From Trichoplax sp. H2 (lineage: Eukaryota; Placozoa; Uniplacotomia; Trichoplacea), in NCBI GenBank assembly GCA_003344405.1, contig NOWV01000106.1, positions 1 to 64,000 on the forward strand: 64,000 nt of DNA, read 5' to 3'. Under the pieces are notes generated by a model. The model had not been told where the DNA came from and searched no databases. It worked only from the letters and a program-made list of their open reading frames with translations. Of the stretch, positions 25,408 through 37,197 are shown piece after piece. The first letter of the stretch is position 1. Each line of letters starts with the position of its first letter. The translations under genes and the position numbers were made by a program.

Positions 25408-25752
25408 TGTTACAATTTCCAAATTTTGTAACAAGTACTAGATCTGCACTCAGCAAGGAGACCCAGTAATTAAGTTGAAGAACTAACTTTATTGTTAAAA
25501 TGAAGAGTTTATATACTTTCTTTATTGTGACCTTTGATCTACTGACGTAGATCACAAGATCATCACTAACAGAAAGGTTTCCCTAGTTTAGTCATTACAA
25601 ATAGACTATCATGCCAAGTATGGCAACATGAGAATACATATATAGATAACCTTAATATAGTACCATAACTACATCTATATACGCCTGACGTGATAACATC
25701 GTGATATTTAACCATATATAGAAAGAAGGTAACATACTAATTATGTAACTAT
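25408..25752 (-). mobile_element. LTR-like insertion present only in the left copy, truncated by the gap
   Basis: Directly after the shared block, the left copy diverges with TGTTACAATTT, preceded by ATGAC; the right copy has the near-identical AGGAC and continues without it. Read on the minus strand, the inserted end has a TATATAAA box, two AATAAA(G) motifs, and terminates in TGTAACA, the order expected for U3-R-U5 of a long terminal repeat ending in CA. A possible inner boundary is TAACA at about 25571, giving TGTTA...TAACA ends. The rest runs into the gap. No protein-coding part is visible. Confidence 0.45.
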
Positions 25753-25772
25753 NNNNNNNNNNNNNNNNNNNN
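25753..25772. other. Assembly gap 1 (20 N)
   Basis: Twenty unknown bases between the two copies of the duplicated block. The fixed length, the same in all three gaps, suggests a placeholder and not a measured size. Confidence 0.95.
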
Positions 25773-26125
25773 TTAGTTCGCATACTATAGTAATAAACAT
25801 TGATTACGACCGTGTTCACACCTTCACCTATTTTGCAGCCTAAGTGCATAAATTGATTTCATTATTTTGGTAAGCTGTAAGGCAGTTTTAATTGGGTCCA
25901 TCAATTTTTTATTTAAATTCTATAATTATCAATAAAACTTTGTTACATATGGCTAACTTTTCGTAAATGGTTGGGCTTAAACTTTAATCCACAGTATGTT
26001 ATTCCAGATAAGACATAATCAAAGTAATTTTATTTATTAATTATTGATACCATGAATCAATAATAAATGACTTGTAGTAAATTATCCAATAACAGACATC
26101 TCTATTTCGCGTAAGCAATGTAACA
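25773..26125 (+). repeat. Right copy of the duplicated block after gap 1
   Basis: Matches 25050-25403. It lacks the LTR-like insertion and continues into AT-rich single-copy sequence. Confidence 0.85.
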
Positions 26126-29100
26126 GGACATAGTAAATTACTTCGAGATTGATAACATGCTTTACTTCTACCCTACATATTACAGGAAGAGAAAGATAAT
26201 GTTAAATTTTTACGTTTTTAATTGCTGATTATTCAGTAACTAATACGAGAGAATTGTTAGGTACACCCATGACCTCGGAGATAGGTCAATTCCTAATCAC
26301 AAAGGGGATGCATTTATTAGAAAAAGAGCTGACGTCATACGTAAAATACTTGTTTATTAATTTTTATTGATACTGAATATTGAAATTTTTTATAATATGA
26401 TATAAAAAATGAGTAATTGTAGCAATTAGCACAAGTCTTCTGGAACTGTTTTTCTTGTACAAAATTGCTATATACAGATATCAGCACGAGGTAAGCTATT
26501 ACGCTTAGATATTTAAGATAATACAAAGGTCCTTTATTAAAATAGGACATACATAATCCTACCATTATCATTACAAGTATCATTAGTGGCGACCAGTAAG
26601 AATCAAATGGTAATTATCTAGCAATAGGTGAAACTTTCTAGACTCAATTTACGAGATGTTAAAAGCAACAGTAATAAAATTCAATTCAATATCAGTAGCT
26701 CCAACAGAAACCAATGATGCAGCAATGCAGTCTATATGCTTGCTTACTCAAATATAGTAAGCGAGCTGAGAAATACACCAACCAAATTAGGATATCTAAA
26801 AAGTGATATATTAGCTGCCGTAGCATCTTAACGGTACCTTCAAGAGATTATAAGGCGATTTTAATGTCTTAAAATCGATAAACTAGACATTAAATTTATT
26901 CTATCGTGTTAAATGCGTCTTGATGGCTTTGTCTTGGTAGTTATTACTCGTAATTAGAGTTAGATACCACCAAATAAGCTGTTCAGATACAGTAAATCGT
27001 TAATTAGTGTATTGTAGGGATGCAGAACTGCAAAAAATTTTAGATACAATAATGAAGATTTTAATATATCTCTTGACGCTAGCAATAGGAAATTGTCAGT
27101 GTTGGGCTCGATGTTTACAAACGAACAGCAGATAGCAACTAATAAAGTCATGTTAACAGCAAAAATACTACTTTTCTCTATGTGTAGACGTAAGCTTTTG
27201 ATATACATATTTTCACACTTTGAAACCTTTCAATCTTTAATTCTATCACAACAATAAAGTTTAGATGTTAGCTGAATGCTCTAGCTAATCTATTGTGTAT
27301 TATGACTTTGTTATAGCAATATAAATTATACATATAAAATGTGATTAGCTGATAAAAATGCATGAATATAACTTTATATCCACAATGCAGTGTTGCTATG
27401 TTGATAATGAAGCTGTCTATTCTGTGAAGATATAGACGTATGATACCGGCTATCCAAGCCAGAAAATTTAGATCATTCACTTATGAATATAAAGTTAAAC
27501 TTATACAAAAAACTCTTTTAATAAAATACCGTAACTAAAGCTAACATAGACTAAATTAATCAACCAACATTAAGTTAAACTATTTCTTTTGCTTAGCCAC
27601 ACTAATTTATTTTAAAATTTTATAACATTTTGTGTAATTACACATTATTCTATTTTGGTTCAGATATGTAACGCTAATTTACTCTTGTAACATGCAATAT
27701 TTGTGCGATCGTATTCTGATTAGGTAAATTTTATGGTCATATTTTAATAAGTTTATTTTAAGAGAATAATATTTAGTATTAAGTGATTCGTTGAAATTGG
27801 TGATATGCTATACATACATTTATTTATGAAGTAAATAAATAATGACTGAGGAATAGGTTACTGAGACAAATTTTAAATAAAAGTCTAAAATTAGTAGTTT
27901 TATGCATACATAGCGTGCTTACTATTGTACATTCAAAAGTATCAATTATTAAAGCGGCTTGCCTTAAAATATTGAAATGAACCGGCAAAGATATATCAAA
28001 GGATTAGTCAATGAATTAAACTATTTCATATTAATAATTAAGTAGATGTTGAAATTATACACTAATCATATCTCAACAATTACATAAATGATCGTTAGTA
28101 AAACACTAATATAGTAAAATTACCTATTCAGTAACCTTAATGAAATTAGTCTGAGAAGGGCACAATATTACTACTATTTATGATAAAAGCATCTCCCTGT
28201 GAAGGTTGATCCAAAAATAACTTTAGATCATGACGGTTGCAAAAAAATTGCACACTTTATTCAGTATAGAGCCCACTGACCATGAGTTTTACTGGGTAAC
28301 CACATAATTAATTGCAATTAAAATCTATGTTGCGATATAATAGATAATTTAATTTAGCAGTAGTTTAAGGATTCTTGCATTACTAATGCACATCAGTATC
28401 ACAGCTGATCTGATATCAGTTATATATCTGAAGTAGAATTCTGTAATGTTATTTTCTGCTTAAAACTTAATACTGAGAATATTAATTACAATACTAAATT
28501 AAATTTAAATTTAAAGTAAGTGATAATTATAGTATAGGCCATCGAAATGCAGGTGTATCAGTTATGAAGTGCGCGTTTGTCGGTATTTAACTAATATGCG
28601 CATCTTCTGTGTAATAAATTCGATACTACTTATGCAGCGATCATTTAGGCAAAAGAGTTTTGCATTACAAACTCATGACAGTAGTGTTATGTCCGGTAAG
28701 TTGCTTAAACAGACTAAGCGATAATGTGAAAAGAGATCTATATAAAGAAACAATAAGTTGATCGAAAATCGTTCTGGATAAACAGAATCTCTTGGAAACT
28801 TAGTTACAGTCACGTATAACATATTGTTAGGCGAGGATAAATATACTATCCATTTAGGATATGTAATTTTCTTTTACAAACCGTTATACCGTATAAACTT
28901 ATTGAAATTCTTTACGTCTATTTCAAAATGTTTTACATTATATTGAAAATTGCAAACAATACTCGTATTTGTAAAGATAGGTATTAAATTATTAAATTTA
29001 TGAAATTAGAAAATAATGGTATTTCGTTCTGAAATAGATAAATTTATATTAAATCAATCTGTAAATATTATTGAAAAAGCAATTAACTATAACAATGCCA

Positions 29101-30032
29101 AATTATTCGATTGCTACTTTTCGTTCGATTTAACATTTTTATTGACTTTTAAATAATATAAATTGTAATGTTACTGTCGTATAGATACTTATAACGCTAT
29201 TATGTATGCATGATGACAATAATTTTACTAATATTTCTTTAATTTATTTCCGTAAATTAATTTGATTAATGCTACTAATAAATGATGTAATTAATTAATT
29301 GATGCATAAAGAAGTAATTTTGCATTGAAAAGGAATTTTAGTAGTTATTAGTCAAATCAATCTGAAAATTTGGGGATTATACGCTAACAAAGCTCTAGAA
29401 AGTCATAAAAGTAAGTTTTCTGCGATAACTTTTAGTATCTCGTAGCGCTGTCGTAGCAATATACGTATAAGCTTAGCCCGCCAGTAAAATAATACATCTT
29501 ATTATTACACGGTAGATAAAATAGCATCTTTGATCTAGTTCAAAAACTTAAATAGCATATTTTCTAGATTTATATTGCACACTCGCAATTTGCCAAGTTA
29601 TAAACTCCTTCAGGTAGCTAAGTCTAAAAGTTTATTTGCAGTAAATTTAGCAGCTTAGCTAGTACTGCGTGTTACTGTCTCATTGATAGTTAATAATTTT
29701 AGCTGTTTTATGTGATATGAGAAAGGCACTGAGAAGGAAGAAAAGCATATCAGTTATTTTACGGTATTAAATAGACATATGCTGACTGCGTTAGAAACAT
29801 TGATCCGTAAATTTCAGTCTAGTAGTAATGATTGCATTTACTGCAATGAAAATCTAATCGATAAATAAATAGACATAGTCAGTTGTACAAATATAAGCAT
29901 ATCAGCATTTTGTGCCTTGCAAATATGCAAGTGTTACACGCTATTAACTCGTGTCTCATCATCATCAACTTTCAATAGCTTCGTTTTAAACTGTATTGCA
30001 CTACGACATACTAAGGATATTTATATTAAAAG

Positions 30033-31091
30033 ATGGCTTTGAATGCAACCATGGTAGCAGCGCAAGTGAATTATCCTACGAAAGATCCTAGTTTGGTCCC
30101 AGGCGTTGTTATATCTTATGCTATTCTTGGTGTACTAATAGTATTAACTAATAGTTCTATACTACTAATCATGCTTCTACGGAAAAAATCGCTTGTGCCT
30201 CAAAATTATTTGATGATTAGCCTATTTATTGACGATATCCTATTTGCTTGTCTTTACATTTTCCCGCGATTTTTAAATCCTTTTTGGATTAGAGATATCC
30301 AGTACTGCGCTATACTGCCAGCTCTTGGTCAGATGATTATTGTAAATACTAATCTGCACTTATGTTGGATTAGTGTAGAAAAATACATAGCAATCGGATA
30401 CCCAAGATGGCATAAATTACACGTTAGGAGAGCTTTTACAGTACCTGCAATCATTCTTACTTGGTTTATATCTCTTTTATTCGTCTGTTATCCGTACTTC
30501 GATTTTCGAGATTTGGGTCCTATTAGCTGTTTTTTGGGAGGGCCTCAAGATAAAGAGTTTCGTTTTGAGCTTGTACTTTATTCTTTCTTGTTCTTTATTC
30601 CACTTATTGCAATGTCTATAACATATACCAGAATATTTATAGTTGCTAAAAGGCTTTCCAGTAAATCTTTTCAGAAGCATCGATATTCTGGATTGGCAGA
30701 AAATGGACGTTGTGAAGACTTATCGATTAACCAAGTTTATACGAAGCAACGTGTGAAACATCATTATAAAACTGCTAAAGTTCTTGGTGCTATGGTTAGT
30801 GTCTTCTTTATTGGTTGGTTTCCATTCGTATCAATTTCTATCGTACTTCGATCGATGGATTACCAAGTTATTCCTCAAAATCTTTATACAGTAGTCGGAA
30901 TTATTCGCTATATAGCATTTTCAACTTTAATTATTAATCCTATTTTATACGGGTACTTTATTGCCGAAGTAAGGCAGACAATTGCTAGAGCTACGAAATG
31001 TACCCATAGATCTACTGGTGCGCTTCAAGCTCCACGAATTGAACCTCTTACAGTAGCTTTCAGAAATGCTATAAATGTTAAAAATGCTTAA
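30033..31091 (+). CDS. Class A (rhodopsin-like) G protein-coupled receptor, orphan
   Basis: A single-exon frame of 352 residues with seven hydrophobic segments (about 24-49, 59-80, 92-122, 134-156, 178-205, 247-272, 283-307). Class A hallmarks: an N-glycosylation site at N4, N40 in TM1, D67/D68 in TM2, C92 and C166 for the extracellular disulfide, W144 in TM4, P190 and Y198 in TM5, W262-x-P264 in TM6 and NPxxY at 302-306. The DRY motif reads E116-K117-Y118, so the usual Arg 3.50 is Lys. The position matching the retinal-binding lysine of opsins is F296, so this is not a photopigment. The ligand cannot be told from the sequence. Intronless receptors like this are common in expanded invertebrate GPCR families. 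Confidence 0.92.
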   Translation: MALNATMVAAQVNYPTKDPSLVPGVVISYAILGVLIVLTNSSILLIMLLRKKSLVPQNYLMISLFIDDILFACLYIFPRFLNPFWIRDIQYCAILPALGQMIIVNTNLHLCWISVEKYIAIGYPRWHKLHVRRAFTVPAIILTWFISLLFVCYPYFDFRDLGPISCFLGGPQDKEFRFELVLYSFLFFIPLIAMSITYTRIFIVAKRLSSKSFQKHRYSGLAENGRCEDLSINQVYTKQRVKHHYKTAKVLGAMVSVFFIGWFPFVSISIVLRSMDYQVIPQNLYTVVGIIRYIAFSTLIINPILYGYFIAEVRQTIARATKCTHRSTGALQAPRIEPLTVAFRNAINVKNA

Positions 31092-34000
31092 TTAAATATA
31101 AATATTAAAATACCGCTTCTAAGATATTGTAACATTTATTTTAGTAGAACTATGATTATATCGATTTGGTGTAATGTGTTAGAACATTATTTCATTTTTG
31201 ATCTACTGTACTGCTAAATTGTGAGAAAAGTGTAATACCCGTATAACCTTAATCATAGAGTTTGCCGATATGCTTCTATGAACTGCTACAAAAGCCTTCA
31301 TTTGTGTTTAATTTACTGATTAACTAATATGCAAGCATGCAATTATGCGTATTTAGATATCTGTAGAATTCCAGATAGTGTTACAATTTTTAACCATTTT
31401 ATCGATCATTTTTCTACAATTGCGGGTTATAAATTAGATAATGATCAACATCTCCTCAAATCGGCTTTCGCATCATTGACTGTGTATAAACGTAGCATAT
31501 AAAATTGATCCTTGAATAATATACCGTAATCATAATATAATATGCCAGAAATTACGTAGTTAACTGAAATTAAATACTAATAAATTATAGCGCTTTTAAT
31601 TGCTTAAAAATTCTAACAGCTGTACAAATTTTAAAGCCATAAGACCCTAATAGGTTTAAATATTTCTATATAGTCGATAACTTGTAAATTTTCAATTTGT
31701 GAGAATAGGATGATGGTGGTATCCGTACTATGTTACGTTGTTACTTACATTTATATAGAAACAACATCTTGTAATACTATCAAGATTTGATTATTTTCAA
31801 CGTTATGATTAACTAGATTTTAACCTGAATATAACTGTATACGTGTTCAATACCAATTTCAATACCAATTTACTTTCATGCAATAATATTGCACTATACT
31901 GTACAGTATTATGCGTACACGGATCAATCATTTATGATTTAAGTAGATCTTGCTATACCATGCGCACTCGATTATATCAATCATCTCGGGCAATGTACTC
32001 GTAAAAACCAAAATATTGTATGAGCCTGCCACGCCACGTCCCGCTGAAGCCTTCGTTTATATCTCTCTTCTATAAAATATTACGCTACTACGAGTATAGG
32101 AACAATTTTCTTAGTATTATCTCCTAGCGAACTACACGTAGCTCTAAGTTAAGTCTTCCATAATACTTAAAAGTGATAAAAATGCTGATGTTTTACCTAG
32201 TGAGAGTCTAGTACTCGTGCTTCAATTTTATTTTCACCTGATTCTTTTTTAAAGGATGTTCTACATTTTACAGTCATATAGAACAATAAAGTATAACTAA
32301 TTGCCCTAACATTACAATTCACTATTTGATGTTCTAATAGTGATCCTGAAAAATGAAACGATGTAGAAGATTGCAGTGATGCACCCATATTTGATTCTAC
32401 GGATAGCTATATTTAATATAGTTGGGTTATTTTGAATAGATATTATCATGAAGCTAATATTAGATGATTGCTAACTACTTTATTAGAAATTGTTGATGAC
32501 TAATAGTAGCCAATTGACTAATTATGATACAAGATTTATGTAGCTAGAAACACTATAGTTGTTAACGTTAATAGTAGTAGTGACATCTTAAGTAGAATGA
32601 TTTAGATTGTAGAAAAGAATGATGTACTATTAGAGAAAAGTATTTTGTTTGATGACTCATATCTGACAGTAGATTAATCAAGTTGTCATCAATAGATCCA
32701 ACGAAATGTTTCTAAGACCTGCAGAGATGGGCGCATGGAAGAGAAGAGACTTTACTTCGCTTTGAGCTCAGAATACTTTCGATTGTAGACTACATTCTTG
32801 TAGTAATTCACTATTGCTCTACTATTCCTCAAACCTTGTAATAAAAGCCATTTCGAAAATACCATTTGACTATAATAGTTATTGTGAGACGCATTTATTA
32901 CAAAGATATATTCTTTTTTCTTGTAATTGAAGCCAATTTTGAGTACAATCAATTGTATCGGGCTTTATGCCATTCAGTTTGAGCAATAGGAGTAAAGTGG
33001 ATCAAGTTTATTTTTTTCAATAAGACCGATCAGCCCATATATTACTTTAGGATACGACGTCTATCATTTAGCCCCATGACCATTACAGAAATGGGAAGAT
33101 ACGCAAGTTAGACGACGATTATATGGTATTAGGCAATAAATGTAGTCAAGGCGGATATACTCGTATTGTTGAATCTAATGATCAACTCTTGTATTATGAG
33201 CTATACAGTATCAAGGCTCAGTTACATTGAATATTTCTCGTTCTTTCATTCTACTAGTAATGCGATATGTTGTTATCGGCATTATTTCATCTAGTTTTAT
33301 CTTCAATTGTATAGTTTATCGCCAGTCATAATCGAGACCGGCAGTATCATTCCTTGAAATGATTACTCGTAAAATGATCACCATTACAAATGATATGTTT
33401 TACAATAGTGGGGTTATCTGTGCAATCGAATACTGTTGCTGAGGTAGGTAACTAAACAGTGATTGTAAATTACCGGATCTGAGATCTGCAGCAATATCGG
33501 AATTGCGTACTATGCATAAATCTTCCAAGAATAATAATGACCGGGAATGGCTGTAATATTTCGATGCACAGCTATCTACATATATCCATTACAAGACATA
33601 AGTATTTTAATTCTCTTTGTCTCAGTTTCATTGATACTCCAACTTCAGTAACCGATACGAGAACAACTTGAATACATTATGCCTACTGTCCATTTTGACC
33701 TCGATACATCAATGCAGACTTGGGAAGTTAGTCTTATTGACTAAATTATCATCATTGCGATGTTTTAGATCAATGGCCATTTAGCCTTCTGCGTAAGATA
33801 TGCACACCAGTAATATCTTTTTACTGCTACATTATAAGAATGATGAATAAACTTTGTGATTCTTTCCACTTGGGTAGAGACTGGAGATTAGGTCGACAAC
33901 TCGAGATATGCGCACACATACGAGTATCCGAGTACTGTAGAAAAAATCAGGAGGGTGCCATGGTCAAGGTTTGCTATGAAGTTCCCGATATTGGAAAAAT

Positions 34001-34915
34001 GTGCATAGAAACATAGCTTGAAACACCAACTGCGCTCTTTTTATGAATAGAACTGCTGATAGTAATTCATAGCACTGTACCATTATTGTTTGAACTTCAA
34101 AAGCTCACCGTAACCCCTTGGTTATGTTGAACTGTAAAGTAGATTTCAAGAAAGTGCGAAAGTCCTGCTGTCATGATGGAGTAGTCTAGTCCACCATACT
34201 ATCCTGAGTCAGCATGACTCGCCTACTTCACCTTGATGCAGAATAGTTCAATGATGGACTATGGTACTACCCATACTGTACGTACAGTCTACTACTGTCC
34301 ATTGTAAAACTAAAATTGAATAGTAACGTCGTATACAGTAGGCAATTCGACCTCTAGCAGCCCAACTACCATCGATTATTATCAGCAACGGACAATACTT
34401 GCGTATCATAATAATAGTGATCCTATTAGGAATATTGGACACATTCACGGACTGTATGGTCGTATTGATGTTGATTGACTTATTTATGTTTTATTTTTTT
34501 ATTATGGACGAATTACGAGCTTGGATAGAGAATTGGAGTGTCGAAATGTCACAAAACAGCCTTGCAACAAGATAACATAATGTACGATCAATAAATCAAT
34601 TCCTTGAATCACGTATCAAGGAACGATATCTGCACTATCAGAAACACTTTTGCTGTACTAGCAGACTACACAAAGACTTAAACGCCTCGTATTTTACGTT
34701 GAGCACTAAGTTTGAGAATCCACTTTATTACACGATATACTGCATTTATATACTATTCCTCAATAGTTCATGAGTCATAGTTAGTACGATTAACTTTGGA
34801 ATCATGTACTGAATTAGATATTAATTATAGCTACTGCTCCCTTAATTAATGCAGATAACGGTATTTACCAACATAGACATCTGATGACTAATACAGAATA
34901 GTCAGATTACGATAT

Positions 34916-35449
34916 GTCCTATCACGGAACATTTCCACCATAATTTACAATCTACCATAAGTAGATGATTTGCATTCCCTATTATAACTATTAATTCAGT
35001 ATGTGTATATGTGTCCCTGTCATAAAAAGTCAGTGCTATATTAAAACACAGTATTGTATATCCAAATTAGAAGTTAACTAAATAAGGATAGGCTAACAGA
35101 ATTATCCTAACATAGATATTTCTCTCTAATACAGTATATGACACTGTCACACGAAAGTGATGTATGACCAACTTAATTTGGATCCAATCTGTTGCAAATT
35201 CCCTGTCAAATGTACCGTCGATCAAGCATGGCCGACAGACATGACTGCTGATCATTCGTGTGTCGTCATTGCTGACGGTAGTAGCGTGTCCATAGTACTG
35301 TACTATTAATAAATAACCCTTAATATATAATCTTGAAGTGTGCAAGTAATGTCTCAGGGACTACTAAAAGCTAGCGTAGTCCAGTCTTTGTCCATCAGAT
35401 TTTGTGTTTGTTGTTTCTGAATTCTCCTGTCAGTCAGAGTGTAGAGGAA
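34916..35449 (+). repeat. Left copy of a duplicated block before gap 2
   Basis: The 534 bases up to the gap correspond base for base, with scattered single changes, to 35470-36356, except that the right copy has a 347-bp insertion. The left copy ends exactly at the gap and the right copy starts exactly after it. Confidence 0.9.
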
Positions 35450-35469
35450 NNNNNNNNNNNNNNNNNNNN
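35450..35469. other. Assembly gap 2 (20 N)
   Basis: Twenty N between two overlapping near-identical sequences. Confidence 0.95.
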
Positions 35470-36356
35470 GTCCTATCACGGAACATTTCCACCATAATTT
35501 ACAATCTACCATAAGTAGATGATTTGCATTCCCTATTATAACTATTAATTCAGTATGTGTACTGTATATGTGTCACTGTCATAAAAAGTCAGTGCTATAT
35601 TAAAACACAGTACTGTATATCCAAATTAGAAGTTAACTAAATAAGGATAGGCTAATAGAATTATCCTAACATAGATATTTCTCTCTAATACAGTATATAA
35701 CTGTTACGATGCGTAAGCTTGTCCTAATTATTGAGACTATTAAAAGGCTGGTGCCTGAAGATTCCTTTTTAGTTCGTTAGTCGGTTAGACAGTCAACTAG
35801 TTTTTCAATTGATATTTAATTGTAAAGACTATAATCTTGGGTGCCAAGATTCCTTCAGTAATAAATGATAGTAAATCTCTGACTATCTCGTCTACATCAT
35901 CTGTGACGCTATAATTATACCATAGTATTCGGTCGTTGGAACTGAATTATTTGGTAATATAGCTAATCTCGCCTCTTTAAGTTAGTAAGTGGCGTTCTCC
36001 GCAAGGATTGGCGTGTGTAGACTACTTTGTCACTAGTGGTGTGTGATAATAACACTGTCACACAAAAGTAATGTATGACCAACTTAATTTGGATCCAATC
36101 TGTTGCAAATTCCCTGTCAAATGTACCGTCGATCAAGCATGGCCGACAGACATGACTCCTGATCATTCGTGTGTCGTCATTGCTGACGGTAGTAGCGTGT
36201 CCATAGTACAGTACTATTAATAACCCTTAATATATAATCTTGAAGTGTGCAAGTAATGTCTCAGGGACTACTAAAAGCTAGCGTAGTCCAGTCTTTGTCC
36301 ATCAGATTTTGTGTTTGTTGTGTCTGAATTCTCCTGTCAGTCAGAGTGTAGAGGAA
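35470..36356 (+). repeat. Right copy of the duplicated block after gap 2
   Basis: Matches 34916-35449, plus an insertion at 35702-36048. It also carries a 5-base ACTGT expansion near 35559 relative to the left copy. Confidence 0.9.
35702..36048 (+). mobile_element. 347-bp insertion with 5-bp flanking direct repeat, solo-LTR-like
   Basis: The element starts TGTTACGATG and is bounded by the direct repeat ATAAC (35697-35701 and 36049-36053); the left copy has the single ATGAC at this place, so it represents the empty site. A 5-bp target duplication and a TG start fit an LTR retrotransposon footprint, and an AATAAA motif lies inside. By this boundary the 3' end is GTGATA, not the expected CA. 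If the end is placed at TAACA (36050-36054), the termini are TGTTA...TAACA but the duplication is lost. No coding capacity. Confidence 0.55.
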
Positions 36357-36509
36357 GAAGCAAATTTAAAGACATGGTGTACAATCAGGACTTTTGAAAG
36401 GATAGAAACAGCCATGGTGTAGAGTGTGGATCATCGTTCTGCTTTATTTGTATGGGTACGGTTACTATGGTACTAAGGTACACTCACTCACTGGTTCAGT
36501 AGCATGGAC

Positions 36510-36735
36510 TACTATACTGTACACTGTATACAGTACTAGAAAAAGACCAGTCTTCTAGTAGACCCTGTCCGGTACAGTGTACAGTGTACCGCATACAACA
36601 CATAGTACTGTAAGGGATATACTGTAATACTGTACACTGTAGTGGACCGTACTGTACGGTATGAAACCTCCCCTAGATGCAGTACTGTACCATATTGTGT
36701 ACAGCACAATATGGACTGTACTGTGGTAACATTGG
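36510..36735. repeat. GTAC-rich palindromic array upstream of SNRK
   Basis: Clusters of GTACAGTGTACAGTGTACC type lie about 460-690 bp before the SNRK start codon. They are the same class as the arrays at 21.9-22.6 kb and 62.7-62.9 kb, but more degenerate. Confidence 0.7.
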
Positions 36736-37197
36736 AAACTCCAGCAAGAGTACATAAACGATGGAAAAATTTTTTGAAAAAACGATACCAAACATTGCCA
36801 ACGGGTGCGACGATTGGCCATTTTTAAACAGCCAGTAAAGGAAACGTCAAGACGATTAACGTAATTGGCATCAATATTAAGTTTATTCTTCATTATCTTC
36901 AAGCTACTTCTATTCGTTGGTTCTGATATTATTCCTAGTGCCGACAATAAATTACCGCTTGATAAGAGTAATCAACGTTACCCGAATAGAGTGGAAGTGG
37001 ATCAGTGTACAAATAGTAAAATTGCCGTTGTAGTCATCACTTGGGACATCACCAAATACTGGACTACATCGGATTGGATTGGATGAGCCGAATTGACTAT
37101 TTTACTCTACTTTTATCAACATCGCCGCCATTACCGACCGTATTGATGTATTAAAATGATAGTATGCGTAATGTAGCTGACAACACGGCTATCCGAA

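Larger units (their letters stand above)
19743..30032. other. Gene desert of about 10 kb with GTAC arrays and one assembly gap
   Basis: No protein-coding exon with recognisable similarity was found. It contains GTAC-rich palindromic repeats (mainly 20140-22640), a GC-richer promoter-like island (23080-23260), a duplicated block around a 20-N gap (25050-26125) and an LTR-like insertion (25408-25752). The stretch 26130-30032 is plain AT-rich sequence in which I see nothing, apart from the presumed upstream region of the GPCR gene. Confidence 0.55.
31092..37197. other. Intergenic region with gap 2 and a polymorphic insertion
   Basis: No convincing exon was found between the GPCR and SNRK. Contents are AT-rich sequence (31.1-34.9 kb), the paired copies around gap 2 (34916-36356), a 347-bp insertion and a GTAC array (36510-36735). 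Small frames at 32197-32388 (minus), 36555-36947 (minus) and 36865-37086 (plus) show no family similarity. Confidence 0.5.

Noticed and set aside
30033-31091. Opsin identity for the GPCR
   Set aside because: Position 296, where opsins have the retinal-binding Lys, is Phe.
32197-32388. 63-codon minus-strand frame starting MGASLQSSTSFHF
   Set aside because: It has a Met start and mixed composition but no family similarity, no splice context and is short enough to occur by chance in AT-rich DNA.
36865-37086. Plus-strand frame with a signal-peptide-like start
   Set aside because: The hydrophobic start is typical of chance AT-rich frames, there is no conserved motif, and it lies in the SNRK upstream region.
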